This document shows, piece by piece, positions 38,085 to 47,600 of a stretch of 64,000 nt of DNA. Both the position numbers and the translations under genes were made by a program. Each line of letters begins with the position of its first letter. The first letter of the stretch is position 1. The stretch is from a virus, in the IMG/VR virus record IMGVR_UViG_3300046003_007336, positions 62,001 through 126,000 of that record; one strand, given 5' to 3'. The notes under the pieces are model-generated. The model was not told where the DNA came from. It made no database searches and saw nothing but the letters and a program-made list of their open reading frames with translations.

Positions 38085-38558
38085 TTTTTTCGTAGACGGC
38101 TTTTTCGATTCTTCGAACCGGGCTCGCTTGATCGCCCCGGTGTTGACGAAGTGGCGAATCTGGTCATCGCCCTTCAGGGAGTTCCAGGTGATCGCGGTGA
38201 GGTCTTCGTCGATGAGGTCCATGCGGATGCGATTGATGCCATGGAAATCCTCGTAGGCGATGCGGACGGCCCGGCGCATCATCGTGGGGTCCTGGCAGGA
38301 TAGATACATGGTGGTTTTCTGGTCCTCAAAGCCACCACGGACGTAGCCTTGGTCGAAGGCGAGCTTGTAGTTCCGCTCGTAGTCATACCCGCGAACGATC
38401 TTGTCTTGCGGGATGTTCATCATGTCCGCGTTGTCTTCCAGGAAATCGCAGTGATCTTCGTGGAAGAGGTAGAACTGATTGTTGTTGGTATCGAACCAGA
38501 ATTTGTTTCCGCTGCCGTGCACGGCTTCCATGAGGAAGGTAATGTAGGGGCTGTCCAT
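38082..38558 (-). CDS. Unknown protein, 158 aa, late leaderless
   Basis: Start set at ATG 38558, four bases after CATAAATA (38563-38570), rather than an upstream ATG at 38606 that would lie before the promoter. Alpha/beta protein (MDSPYITFLMEAVHGSGNKF, FYLFHEDHCDFLEDNADMM) with a basic tail. Divergent from the gene at 38605. Function unknown. Confidence 0.65.
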   Translation of the reverse strand: MDSPYITFLMEAVHGSGNKFWFDTNNNQFYLFHEDHCDFLEDNADMMNIPQDKIVRGYDYERNYKLAFDQGYVRGGFEDQKTTMYLSCQDPTMMRRAVRIAYEDFHGINRIRMDLIDEDLTAITWNSLKGDDQIRHFVNTGAIKRARFEESKKPSTKK

Positions 38559-38562
38559 CCGA

Positions 38563-38604
38563 TATTTATGTTGAATGCAGATTGGAGTTGCGGTATCGCA
38601 AGAC
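38563..38604. promoter_or_regulatory. Divergent leaderless promoters
   Basis: Minus: CATAAATA 38563-38570 before ATG 38558. Plus: TTGAAT 38571-38576, 17 bases, TATCGC 38594-38599, five bases to ATG 38605. Confidence 0.5.
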
Positions 38605-38958
38605 ATGTTGATGCTTTCAGAACTCGGCCATCACACCCCGTCCTCTTTTGAACCCGTTCGAGAGGGCAAGCGCAACGGCACCATCAAGGGCGTCCGCGCC
38701 CCCGGCACACCATTTGTGATCAGTTGGTCCGATGGTGAGATCGAAGCCCTCGCAGCCGACGACCCCCGTACCGCACAAATCGCTTACTGCCCGGATATGA
38801 ACTCCGGCCAGGAATGGGTCATCCGCACCTACGCTGAGCACAAATCGTCCGGCGAGCGGCTCATGATGTTGGCGATGAAGATTGCCAGCTTGGGGCAAGA
38901 CTCAGAGATCGCCAAAGTGTTTGAGGAATCGATTTCGTACCAGAAAAGAATGAAATGA
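38605..38958 (+). CDS. Unknown protein, 117 aa, leaderless
   Basis: ATG 38605 follows TATCGC by five bases. The product (EPVREGKRNGTIKGVRAPGT then PFVISWSDGEIEALAADDP) has a small beta-barrel followed by helices. Its last ten codons and stop lie in a tandem 30-base duplication. Function unknown. Confidence 0.65.
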   Translation: MLMLSELGHHTPSSFEPVREGKRNGTIKGVRAPGTPFVISWSDGEIEALAADDPRTAQIAYCPDMNSGQEWVIRTYAEHKSSGERLMMLAMKIASLGQDSEIAKVFEESISYQKRMK

Positions 38959-38987
38959 TCGATTTCGTACCAGAAAAGAATGAAATG
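38928..38987 (+). repeat. Tandem 30-bp duplication
   Basis: Two identical 30-base units, 38928-38957 and 38958-38987 (ATCGATTTCGTACCAGAAAA and onward). The first carries the end of the gene at 38605; the stop TGA spans the junction. Recent slippage duplication. Confidence 0.95.
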
Positions 38988-38992
38988 ATTGC

Positions 38993-39020
38993 TTGACAAC
39001 GGTGGGTTTTCGCCTATTAT
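38993..39020 (+). promoter_or_regulatory. Near-consensus sigma70 promoter
   Basis: TTGACA 38993-38998, 16 bases, TATTAT 39015-39020, followed by a second TTGACA at 39021 and GGAGG before ATG 39047. The strongest promoter in the window by eye. Confidence 0.85.
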
Positions 39021-39046
39021 TTGACAAGTGATCTGGAGGACGACCC

Positions 39047-40210
39047 ATGCAAATCAGTGATTTCCCGATTCTGACCGCCGCCTGCGCCACCGGGCGTTCG
39101 CGTTCGGGCGGCCCGGCCCGCGTCCTGACCAATCTGGAAACCGCCATCGCCTTCCTCAACGCTGGCGTCGCCGCTGGCGAGATCGCCAACCAGAACTTCA
39201 TCTCCGCCAAGGATTCGGTGAACCGCGCTCTCGAAAGTGCGTGGGAATCGATTCGCGACTTCGACGTCATGTCGTCGCATCGCCGCCGTCAGGCCGGAAC
39301 CCGTATGCCGGAGAAGACCGAAGCTTTCTTCGACGCCTTCATGTACCCGCAGGCCCACACCGCCGCTGGCGCGCTGAAGCGTCTGGACAAGGTGCCCGCC
39401 GACCCGGCCGTCGATTCGCTCCGCCCCCTGCTGGTCGAAATCCAGCCCCTGTGCGCCGCCATCCAGTCCCTGAAGAACAAGGTCGTCAAGCGTCAGCCCC
39501 GCACCGAGGAAGAGCGTCAGGCCGCCATCTACGTGCCGCCCGTCGCCACCACGAAGGCCGCCGCTCTGGCGCAGTCCATTCTCGAAGAGATCGCTCAGGA
39601 CGCCTTCGAACGTCTCGTGGCTCAGTTCACCGACTACAATCTGAAGACCCTGGCCGACTACCGTCTGGGCCAGGAAGCCGCTCTGGCTGACCCGAGCCTG
39701 ATGCGTGTCGAAAAATACGACCGCACGCCCAGCTACAGCATCGCATGGCACTTCACCGACAAGTCGGAATACAAGCGCGGCGTCAACATGGCTCGCGTCC
39801 AAGTCCTGAACCGCTACGTCACCGACCGCAACCCGATCACCTTCGTCGCCGACATCGAAACCAAGCTGCGCGAAGACGCCGTCAAGGACGCCGACCATAT
39901 CCGCAAGGTCTTCGTGGTCAAGAACCTGAAGAAGATCGTCGCCATTCTGGACGCCAAGGGCGATGACAACTTCCTCGGCGCCGAGAAGATCAGCTACGAG
40001 ATCAGCCTCGCCGGTCTGGAAGGCAACATCCGCTTCACCTTCAAGGACGGCTCGCGCTTCGACGTGAAGAACTCGGTCGTGTTCGTTCAGAACTCCTACG
40101 GGACGCAGTTCAACCGCTTCCCGCTGACCTTCCACAACGTCGTGATGCCGAACGGCCAGCCGATGAAGTCGCCCTCCGAGAAGCGCATGAACGAGGTGTT
40201 CGCCGCGTGA
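39047..40210 (+). CDS. Highly expressed unknown protein, 387 aa
   Basis: Very strong promoter, GGAGG ribosome site and strict C-ending codon use point to high expression. N-terminal helical half (LETAIAFLNAGVAAGEIANQ, AFFDAFMYPQAHTAAGALKR), C-terminal alpha/beta half (FVVKNLKKIVAILDAKGDDN, GLEGNIRFTFKDGSRFDVKN). No motif recognised. Possibly an early takeover or DNA-binding protein (inference from expression only). Confidence 0.8.
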   Translation: MQISDFPILTAACATGRSRSGGPARVLTNLETAIAFLNAGVAAGEIANQNFISAKDSVNRALESAWESIRDFDVMSSHRRRQAGTRMPEKTEAFFDAFMYPQAHTAAGALKRLDKVPADPAVDSLRPLLVEIQPLCAAIQSLKNKVVKRQPRTEEERQAAIYVPPVATTKAAALAQSILEEIAQDAFERLVAQFTDYNLKTLADYRLGQEAALADPSLMRVEKYDRTPSYSIAWHFTDKSEYKRGVNMARVQVLNRYVTDRNPITFVADIETKLREDAVKDADHIRKVFVVKNLKKIVAILDAKGDDNFLGAEKISYEISLAGLEGNIRFTFKDGSRFDVKNSVVFVQNSYGTQFNRFPLTFHNVVMPNGQPMKSPSEKRMNEVFAA

Positions 40211-40506
40211 CAGACCTCCACCCCTGTTATGACCCCGATAATGGAGAGCCAGAGGTCTTCGATTCTCTGGTTTTCCAGTTCGAGGACGATGGCGGCAACC
40301 TGTGGGAACTCGCCGACCTGATAAAACAGGGCTGGCATCAATACTATGTGAGCGACTATACGGAAGAGATGATGGAATATCTCCGCGACATCAAATCCGA
40401 AGGAGCCCGCTGCTATGTCACTGGTGGGCTCGATGATCGCCGTGCCTTTGTGTTGGTTCGGGACAGCTTGCATGCGGCCACCATCGCGTTGAGGTGGGCG
40501 TCATGA
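40207..40506 (+). CDS. Small module-like protein, 99 aa
   Basis: GTG 40207 overlaps the previous stop. Acidic alpha/beta protein; ends AFVLVRDSLHAATIALRWAS, a looser version of the recurrent module. Coupled to the next gene by an ATGA junction. Function unknown. Confidence 0.7.
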   Translation: MTDLHPCYDPDNGEPEVFDSLVFQFEDDGGNLWELADLIKQGWHQYYVSDYTEEMMEYLRDIKSEGARCYVTGGLDDRRAFVLVRDSLHAATIALRWAS

Positions 40507-40898
40507 TCTCGTCTGGCGGCATGCCACCAGGATTCGGCAAGAAATCCGCGATGGAATGGAGATCGTCTTACGATTCCAACGAAGACGTTGCGGAATGGCT
40601 CACCGCCATGAAGGATAAGCTGAAAAACGCCCACGACGCACTCAAGCAGACCCGCGACGACCTTGAAACGGAGCGCGCGCTGACGATTCGTATGCTTTCG
40701 ATCATGCGCAAGGTCGAAGAGGAAGGCTGGTTCCTGGTGACCGCCAAAGGCAAGGCCGCCAGCGAACTGAGCGTTTTCCTTGGAGGGCTCGTTAACGGAA
40801 CCTTCAAGACGGCACAGATGGACGGCTACGACGCTTGCACGATGGGAGCATTCAAGCATCAGAAAGACGCGGCGGCTTTCGCCCTGCTGTTCAAGTAG
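40503..40898 (+). CDS. C-terminal-module protein with coiled coil, 131 aa
   Basis: Long central coiled coil (KDKLKNAHDALKQTRDDLET) followed by a globular end TMGAFKHQKDAAAFALLFK, a clear recurrent module. ATG 40503 overlaps the upstream stop. Convergent with the minus gene at 40891. Function unknown. Confidence 0.72.
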   Translation: MISSGGMPPGFGKKSAMEWRSSYDSNEDVAEWLTAMKDKLKNAHDALKQTRDDLETERALTIRMLSIMRKVEEEGWFLVTAKGKAASELSVFLGGLVNGTFKTAQMDGYDACTMGAFKHQKDAAAFALLFK

Positions 40899-41325
40899 CC
40901 GGGAAGATCGCGTCGAGCTTTTGCTCCCACGCGCCGGGGAAGCCACGCACCATCGTCTTGCCGTTCGCCCCCATGGTGGCGAGAAGTTTCAAGCACTCCA
41001 TGCCCTGGTCGAGACGCAGAACGTCGTCGGGCATGATGGGCGGCGCGAAGTGGATGATGCCGTTGCGATAGCTGCCGCCCCAACCCAGCCATCCTCTGAT
41101 GTGGCTGTCGAAGGCATGGTTGGAGCCAGTGGCGGCGTAATATTCCGCAGCATGAGAGCCCGCACCGCTGCCGCCGTCCACGCTGCCGATGACGAATTTC
41201 TTCGTCCGGGGAGAGAACATGAAGCGACGGTTCGATACTTCAGGCAGGGAGAACCGGCGTTGAACGCTGGCCTCGTCTGGCAAGCTGGTCTCAACCAGGG
41301 GCTTGCAGAATTCGAGAACGATCAT
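40891..41325 (-). CDS. Unknown protein, 144 aa
   Basis: ATG 41325 overlaps the stop of the upstream gene (ATGA). Beta-rich N-terminal half (SNRRFMFSPRTKKFVIGSVD) with many Gly, helical end (LDQGMECLKLLATMGANGKT). Last gene of the minus-strand operon starting at 41867. Function unknown. Confidence 0.65.
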   Translation of the reverse strand: MIVLEFCKPLVETSLPDEASVQRRFSLPEVSNRRFMFSPRTKKFVIGSVDGGSGAGSHAAEYYAATGSNHAFDSHIRGWLGWGGSYRNGIIHFAPPIMPDDVLRLDQGMECLKLLATMGANGKTMVRGFPGAWEQKLDAIFPAT

Positions 41326-41867
41326 ACAAATGAATCCTCTCGGGCTTTCTTGATCTCGGCAGCGATTTTGCCGGACTGGAAGGGGAGGACTTTCATCACG
41401 CGCCGGAGATGCTTGCAGCAGACGCCTTGCAGGTTGGGATTTCGAATGGTCGGGAAGCGGTCCTCGGGGATGATGGCGGCCTCCTTCTGAGTCAGGAGAT
41501 ATTGATAGCCCCAGAACTTGTAGGACGGGCACGGGCAGTGGAGGCGCAGGTTGCCTGACCAGATCAGAAGACGAGCAGAATCCACGGGGTTGTAGGTGAT
41601 GTCGCCGACGACATCGTCCCATTCCGAGAACTGCACGTAGGTCTCCCAGCCGTTGTATTTGTTCGGCACGAAAAACTTGAAAATGTTTTGCTCTCGCTCG
41701 ACGTACTTGACGTGCTTGATTAGCGGGGCCCAGTCGCGGTGCGGGAGATTGTGGACGATCTCACCCGGCACGTTGTTGTTCGTGATATCGCGGATGAGGG
41801 ACTTGTAGGTCTCCTCGTCGAGCTTGATCGGAACGTCATCGTGGAAATAAGGGTGAAGGCGATGCAT
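41322..41867 (-). CDS. Cys-rich SWIM-like phage protein, 181 aa, late leaderless
   Basis: ATG 41867 is four bases after CTAAATA on the minus strand. The protein has RLHCPCPSYKFWGYQYLLTQ and later GVCCKHLRRVM, a CxC...CCKH arrangement like SWIM-type zinc fingers and seen in T4-like virion genes. Late promoter and tail-gene neighbours suggest a structural or assembly role. Confidence 0.65.
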   Translation of the reverse strand: MHRLHPYFHDDVPIKLDEETYKSLIRDITNNNVPGEIVHNLPHRDWAPLIKHVKYVEREQNIFKFFVPNKYNGWETYVQFSEWDDVVGDITYNPVDSARLLIWSGNLRLHCPCPSYKFWGYQYLLTQKEAAIIPEDRFPTIRNPNLQGVCCKHLRRVMKVLPFQSGKIAAEIKKAREDSFV

Positions 41868-41871
41868 GACG

Positions 41872-41878
41872 TATTTAG
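41872..41878 (-). promoter_or_regulatory. Late leaderless promoter box CTAAATA
   Basis: Minus-strand CTAAATA, four bases before ATG 41867; it overlaps the end of the upstream gene. Confidence 0.65.
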
Positions 41879-42363
41879 CGGCCGACGACGCGCCAGGACC
41901 CACCAGAGAACATGATTTCGATCAGGGCGTATTCGCCATCAATAATGTATTCGGCGACCCCGTCGATGAGATCGGCACTGACAAGATGGATGGGGGTCAA
42001 GGCCGCATTGCTGCTTTCGTCCTTGATCACGATAACCTTGCCATCTTCGCCTTCGGGAAGATTCAGGACCGTCTGTTCGTCGAGTCCGTTCGGCGCCGTG
42101 ATGAAAACGACGTGGGCCCCACCCGCAATCGTGCTCTCTGAGCCGCCTGGAAGGCTCTGGGAGACCCTTCTCTTGTTTATGGGGTGCCAGTCCCCATTCG
42201 ATTTCAAGAACAGTGACGGGGGCTCTGCGCGGCAAACATAGAGGTCTCCTTCTCCCCATTGCCCCGACGTCGGAATCGTGTCGCCATGGCGAATGGACGG
42301 TCCCTTCTTCCCAATGGAGAAGTAGTCCTTGACCGTCCCTGTGATGCCGTAGTGAACCGTCAC
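41875..42363 (-). CDS. Tail/fibre-associated protein, 162 aa (paralogue pair, copy 2)
   Basis: GTG 42363 overlaps the stop of the 243-residue gene. Its N-terminus (GITGTVKDYFSIGKKGPSIR) is paralogous to that of the upstream protein (NISGTLADRFKIGKGGPTIR), and both share DGD/EGDLYV and a WHPI or WISL stretch. Probably a small virion appendage protein. Ends in beta strands (GGSWRVVGR). Confidence 0.7.
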   Translation of the reverse strand: MTVHYGITGTVKDYFSIGKKGPSIRHGDTIPTSGQWGEGDLYVCRAEPPSLFLKSNGDWHPINKRRVSQSLPGGSESTIAGGAHVVFITAPNGLDEQTVLNLPEGEDGKVIVIKDESSNAALTPIHLVSADLIDGVAEYIIDGEYALIEIMFSGGSWRVVGR

Positions 42364-43091
42364 TTCGTAATCCTGACCCTATAGGCGTATCCGTCCGGGA
42401 TGGGGTCGTCGGCGGAGAGGACGATAGACGTCGCGTTCGGACGCGAGACCGCGATCTCGACGTCGCGGAAATCACCAAAGTTCTCTCGAACCTCGACCAT
42501 GACGTCGCGGGTATCGAACGGATGGTTGACGGTGAACTGGGTGGCGACGTCATTCCCCGTGATGGTAGCCCAGAAAGGAACAGGCATGAGGTCTCCTTCG
42601 GTCCTTCTGGTGACATACCAGTTGCCATCACGGAAGGAGAGCGTGACGGAACCGTAGTTGGAGGCGAGGCTGAGGCCGATTTCGTTCTCGATCAGGTCGC
42701 CGGATGCGGAGAGGATTTCGACCGGGTAGGTGGCCGCGCTGCCGAGTTCATCCTTGATCGTGATCTCCATGGCGTTCACGCCTGTGGGGAGCGTAATGGT
42801 GCTGGGCGACCCGGAGCCGGAAATTATGGCCACGTAGGTGGTCTCTGGCTCTATGGCGTCATCTACCCCTCTCGCGATCTCTTGTCGCGCGTAGGGCCCG
42901 TCGCTGAGAAGGGATATCCAGGAACCGTCTTTGAAAAAGATATCCGAGGTCGCCGCCTTGACCAGGAAGAGATCGCCGTCGCCGCCTATGAGGTTTGATG
43001 GGGCCTCGTCGCCCTGCCGGATGGTGGGACCGCCCTTTCCGATTTTGAAACGGTCGGCCAAAGTCCCGGAGATGTTGCTCTTAATATCCAT
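42360..43091 (-). CDS. Tail/fibre-associated protein, 243 aa (paralogue pair, copy 1)
   Basis: Start set at ATG 43091, five bases after GTAAATA. The first 60 residues match the next gene; the middle (SGSGSPSTITLPTGVNAMEI) and end (DVMVEVRENFGDFRDVEIAV) are beta-rich, as in fibre or baseplate spike proteins. Late promoter and position next to the fibre genes support a virion role. Confidence 0.7.
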   Translation of the reverse strand: MDIKSNISGTLADRFKIGKGGPTIRQGDEAPSNLIGGDGDLFLVKAATSDIFFKDGSWISLLSDGPYARQEIARGVDDAIEPETTYVAIISGSGSPSTITLPTGVNAMEITIKDELGSAATYPVEILSASGDLIENEIGLSLASNYGSVTLSFRDGNWYVTRRTEGDLMPVPFWATITGNDVATQFTVNHPFDTRDVMVEVRENFGDFRDVEIAVSRPNATSIVLSADDPIPDGYAYRVRITK

Positions 43092-43096
43092 GATCG

Positions 43097-43125
43097 TATT
43101 TACCCAAGCCACATACGACTAAATA
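43097..43125. promoter_or_regulatory. Divergent late promoter boxes
   Basis: Minus GTAAATA (43097-43103) five bases before ATG 43091; plus CTAAATA (43119-43125) before ATG 43160. Confidence 0.65.
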
Positions 43126-43159
43126 CTAAAAACCATCTTTTCGAAGTGAGATCACATTC

Positions 43160-43708
43160 ATGCAACGTTATGCAATACTAGATTCTACGAACAATGTCAT
43201 GTCAGTGACTGTTTGGGACGGTAACTCTGTGTGGCAAACGCCCGTGGGAACGTCTGCGTTGATGATTCCAGAAAACTCACCCGTTAATGTGGGATGGAGA
43301 TACATCCCCACCTCGAACTCTTTTCTTCGGCCAGGACCCACCGACCCTTCCATGAGCATCCGCCGCATGGAAAAAATCGACTTCATGCGTCTGTTCACCA
43401 CCATGGAGATGGTCCGATACAAGATGCTCCGTATGGCCATCGACAACCTCACCCCGGCCGATTACACCGCTGCCATGCAGGGTGATCAGCAGAAAATGAT
43501 GCTCGTGCAGGCCGACGTCATGTTTGACCGCTTCGATCTCGCGTCCAGTCTGGAAATGGACCACGCGGAAACCATCATGGGCGTTCAGATGATGGCCATG
43601 GCTGGTATTTTTGGAAACGTTGCGTCTGGAGAAGTCACACAAGAGTACGTCGATCAACGCGTCGAACGCATCCTGGCCGGATTGGGCTCGGAAGAAATTC
43701 CGGCTTAA
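43160..43708 (+). CDS. Tail-region protein, 182 aa
   Basis: Plus-strand gene between minus-strand tail genes. Begins MQRYAILDSTNNVMSVTVWD with a small beta domain of the kind found at the start of tail fibre assembly proteins, followed by a Met-rich helical half (RLFTTMEMVRYKMLRMAIDN, ETIMGVQMMAMAGIFGN). Late box upstream. It may be a fibre or tail chaperone (inference). Confidence 0.65.
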   Translation: MQRYAILDSTNNVMSVTVWDGNSVWQTPVGTSALMIPENSPVNVGWRYIPTSNSFLRPGPTDPSMSIRRMEKIDFMRLFTTMEMVRYKMLRMAIDNLTPADYTAAMQGDQQKMMLVQADVMFDRFDLASSLEMDHAETIMGVQMMAMAGIFGNVASGEVTQEYVDQRVERILAGLGSEEIPA

Positions 43709-44328
43709 GGTGCCTCGTCGGGCCAATCCACGGCAGCCAGTATGGTCAGGGTGTCCAAAACCGTATTTGAACTAGAGGCATTCTTTATAGATATAGTTGC
43801 TCCACCGCCACCCGACCCGGCCGAAATTCCAGACCCCGCTACGTCCGCACTGATTGTGAGAGTATCGTTATTGGACACTGAAATGCTCATAGAACGAGAA
43901 ATTGCGGTCGAACTTCCGTTAGTGCTTCTCGTCCAAGTAATAGACCCCGCTTCGACCGCGTTTACTAAAGCGTAAACCGTCAAGGTTGTTGCCCCGTTTG
44001 TCGTGTTGACGTTGGCGTCGGTAGTGTCGATGGTGAGACTGATCGCGGTAGTGATACCAGTTATGGTCACAGTATTGCTGTCTTGAACCGCATACGTCGT
44101 TCCCGATACACTAACGTTGTTGATATTAAATGCCGTGGGGATGTAATCGGCCGCAGTTGTGCTATAGAACTGGCTCAACGAAATAGCCCCCGTGGTCGGA
44201 ACTCCGGTGTTGTTGGAAGTCGTATAAGACCCACCACGATAGTATTCAGAAAGCGAAATTGGGTTCGAGCCCCCAAACTCAGTTTGTAGGTTACTGAAAC
44301 TGATCGGCCCGGAACCCGTGATGGCCAT
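43705..44328 (-). CDS. Virion surface/tail protein, 207 aa
   Basis: Starts MAITGSGPISFSNLQTEFGG followed by NPISLSEYYRGG, a pattern frequent at the N-terminus of phage tail and structural proteins. The rest is Ser/Thr-rich beta sandwich (VSVSGTTYAVQDSNTVTITG). Its start overlaps the TAA of the upstream gene. Convergent with the gene at 43160. Confidence 0.65.
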   Translation of the reverse strand: MAITGSGPISFSNLQTEFGGSNPISLSEYYRGGSYTTSNNTGVPTTGAISLSQFYSTTAADYIPTAFNINNVSVSGTTYAVQDSNTVTITGITTAISLTIDTTDANVNTTNGATTLTVYALVNAVEAGSITWTRSTNGSSTAISRSMSISVSNNDTLTISADVAGSGISAGSGGGGATISIKNASSSNTVLDTLTILAAVDWPDEAP

Positions 44329-44669
44329 TAGAGACCAAACGCCTTGTTGAGGTTAACGGGTTTCTGCTGCATCTGGTATGCGGCTTCCATGCGGCTTTTT
44401 ACGCCGAGGGCTTGCTGCTCCAAGATGAGGTTGAAGGCTTCTTTATCGACCTTGCCGTTTTTGACCGGGACGTTGACGTTCTTGACGGCGTGTGGGTTCG
44501 GGTCATTATCGACCTCGCGCGTTTTCTTTACAGGCTCTTCGCCATCTTCGACGGTCTCCTCGTACTCCTCGGTGGTGATGAACTCGCCTGTGTAGTAGGG
44601 GTTCAAGAACTGCACCTGTACGGTGAGGCTTGCAGAATCTGCGCTGAGAATTTTGTGTTCAAGTTCCAT
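44328..44669 (-). CDS. Small phage structural protein, 113 aa, late leaderless
   Basis: ATG 44669 is five bases after CTAAATA. Strands SASLTVQVQFLNPYYTGEFI, an acidic loop (EETVEDGEEPVKKTREVDND) and a helical end. Followed by the 207-residue tail protein in the same operon. Virion role inferred from context. Confidence 0.65.
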   Translation of the reverse strand: MELEHKILSADSASLTVQVQFLNPYYTGEFITTEEYEETVEDGEEPVKKTREVDNDPNPHAVKNVNVPVKNGKVDKEAFNLILEQQALGVKSRMEAAYQMQQKPVNLNKAFGL

Positions 44670-44674
44670 GTAGT

Positions 44675-44681
44675 TATTTAG
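44675..44681 (-). promoter_or_regulatory. Late leaderless promoter box CTAAATA
   Basis: Five bases before ATG 44669 on the minus strand; it overlaps the first codons after the fibre gene's coiled-coil end. Confidence 0.7.
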
Positions 44682-47600
44682 ACTTTCTGTTCTAGCATCC
44701 CCAGGATGCGGTCGAGTTTGCTTTCCAGGTCAGCGATTTTGGCTTCCAGAGCAGCGTTCTTGGTCGTTAGTTCTTTGATGCCCGCTACCGCGAGGGGGAC
44801 GAGACGTTCGTATTTGACCGTCAGATACTTATCGTTGAACGGCGCGGGGCGAACCGCGTCGGGCATGATTTTCTGAATTTCCTGAGCGAGGAAACCGTGT
44901 TCATCTTCGTACTGGTAGGGGGTGAACCCGAGTTCATCGACTAGCTCTTTTCTCCAATCGAACACGTAACCACCGATCTGAGAAATCTTGCCCAGCGGGT
45001 CTTCGATCTCTCGGACGTTTTCTTTCAGGCGAGCATCCGAGGAATACGCCGTGATGTCGCCAGCCGCCGCCAGCGTGCCGCCCGAGGTCATGGTCAGAAT
45101 TGAAACGTCTAGATAGTTCCGCCACGCATAGTTGTCGGGGGAAGAGAAGAACGTGGTCGAGCCGGAAGAGAAATTGAAACGGTTGTAGCCATCGGTGGAT
45201 TTTTGCCACGCGCCGACCGGAATTCCGCCATTGAACCATAGAGGTTGCTGCGTTGTTCCATCGTACCACGTGAGATTGGTCGCGTTGACGTACAGGCCGA
45301 TGTTGGACGACCCACCACCATAAATCCTGGTAGCGGAACCGGTGCCACCCGCGTTTCCGTAGCCGATATACATGCCATCAGTAACAGCACCGGACGAGTT
45401 GCGGACGACACGTTGGTTCATGAAACCACTGCCATCGCGAACCGGGACAGTGCTTGCGGTATCGCTAGTGGTGCTGGAACTGTAGCCATCCAGGAGATCG
45501 GCGTCCAGACCTGAGCCCGCGCCGTCGTTTGTTGAATTCCAGATGGTCGCAACACCCCACATAAGAACGCCAGAGGCATTCATATGCAGGCGATTTACGT
45601 CTCGGCCAGACCAGTGGAACGCAATAGACGGGTCGTATGAACCAGAAGATTGGGCCACGCCAACCAGACCGACTTCTCGGATTTGCAAGCCAAAGTTGGT
45701 CCAGTCGTTGCCCGGAACGTCACTGCTAATGATCTGTGGTTTCGTGAACGTCGAGGCGGTGCCGAGCAGAGCAAACGATGTGGCGTGGTAACCATCCAGG
45801 AGGTCAGCGTCGAGGGTTGAACCCGAGCCGTCGTTACCGGCATGCCACGCCGTGTTGGCGTTGATGCGGACGGTGCCAGTGCCAGTAGTGGTGAGGTTGA
45901 TGTTTGAGTTTGTAACTTCGTTTGCTAGCGTTATGGTGCTACCGCTGTGTTGGATATATCCATTACGGCTGCTGTTTGCAGTATTATACCAGCTATAGTA
46001 AGCTGCATCGTTTGCGATACGGACACCTTCGCCACCGCCCAGCGCAACGGTCACACGAGACGAGAACGTCTTGCCCGCCATCGTTGTCGGCAGATAAGAA
46101 TCGCTCAGCGTACCGGCGTTGATATTCGTTGCGGAACGGTAGTAGGTTCCTTCCTGACCATCCAGGAGGTCGGCATCCAAGCCCGTGCCCGTGCCGTCAT
46201 TGCTGGAGTTCCAGTGATAGGCGGCAGCCCGAGTGACGTTGACCGTATCGAACGCAGTGGCGAAGGAAATTGCCCAGCCGCCATCCCATCCGCTAGTATA
46301 CCCGCTGTACCCCATGTTGAATTCGGTGATGAAGACTTGCGGATAGGCCCAGACTTGACCAACTTCGCCAATCCAGATACAGTTCTTCGTACCGTCATTG
46401 CCGAACCGGACGCTCTTCTTGACGGTCCCAGAATCCGTATATTGCTCAGCGGAGACGTTCGCCCAGGTTGCGCTGTAGGGATAGCCGGAGATGACGAACG
46501 TCTCGGCGGTTCCGGTTGAATAGTTGTAGACTTCAACCCGCATCCGCAACATTGCGTTCGAGTGCAAGTTGGGAAGCCTGATCTTGATCGCGCCGGTGAC
46601 AGAAGAAGTACCAGTTGTATATGCACCCCCACCTGGGCTAACGTATCGGCTTGAGTAGGTCGCCCCGGCCGGAATGCCATAATCAGCCAATCCGTTTGTG
46701 GATTTGATGATGTTGCTAGCGACAATCTCCCCGTTACCACGAACGGTGAGAAGAGCCGCCGATGACGAGTTTCTCAAAAGCATCGAGTAGTCGGATGAGT
46801 TTGTTCCGGCGTCAACCAAAACACCATAGCTCTGGCTTGATGTGGTTCCGCCTTTCACTACGGCAGCCCAATCAGCCGTTCCGGCAGTCTGAACCACTGT
46901 GAGTTTTGCAGAAGTAACGCCAGCCATTTGTGAAGCCGTATTGATAAGCACGGCGCCAGCAGCATCAACTCGCATTCGTTCCGTCATCGTAATGGCGGTG
47001 TCAACCGTCACTGCTTGAGCACTAGCGGTGAAGAAACGAATATCCCCAGCGACGTCGATGATCGACCTACCAAGCGTTCCGCTATACGAGGATACAAATC
47101 CTGTGGATGATGTAGATGTCTTAACGCCATATCCTAGTTGCAGACCGATGGACGAATACCCGACACCAACCAGAGCAACGCTTTCTGTGGCAGACTGCCT
47201 CTGCCCCATCATTACATAGCCGTTGCCACTACCCGCCAGGATTTGGGTGCCCGAAGTATTGACATACTGTTGGCCGGTGAACGTGTTGCCCCCCGTGGTG
47301 GCGTAGTAGGAACCCTGCTGACCGTCCAGGAGATCGGCGTCGAGCCCGGAGCCCGAACCATCGTTACCGGCATGCCAGATCGTGGACGAGTTGATGCGCA
47401 ATGCCCCACCGCCAGTCGTGTATAGCTCGATGTTTCCGGCCGACCGCTCATTGTAGATGTGGAAATGCGGAGAAGACGAGCCGCCATATCCGACGTATCC
47501 GCTTCTCGTAGATTGAGCGGCAGCATCGGAATAGTATGCCAGCCACGTCCCCGTAGCTGACCCGCTCTTCAACAACAAACCTTGAGCGGAGTTGGCCGCC

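Noticed and set aside
39017-40135. 372-codon minus-strand open frame
   Set aside because: It is opposite a gene with the strongest promoter in the window and has no own signals.
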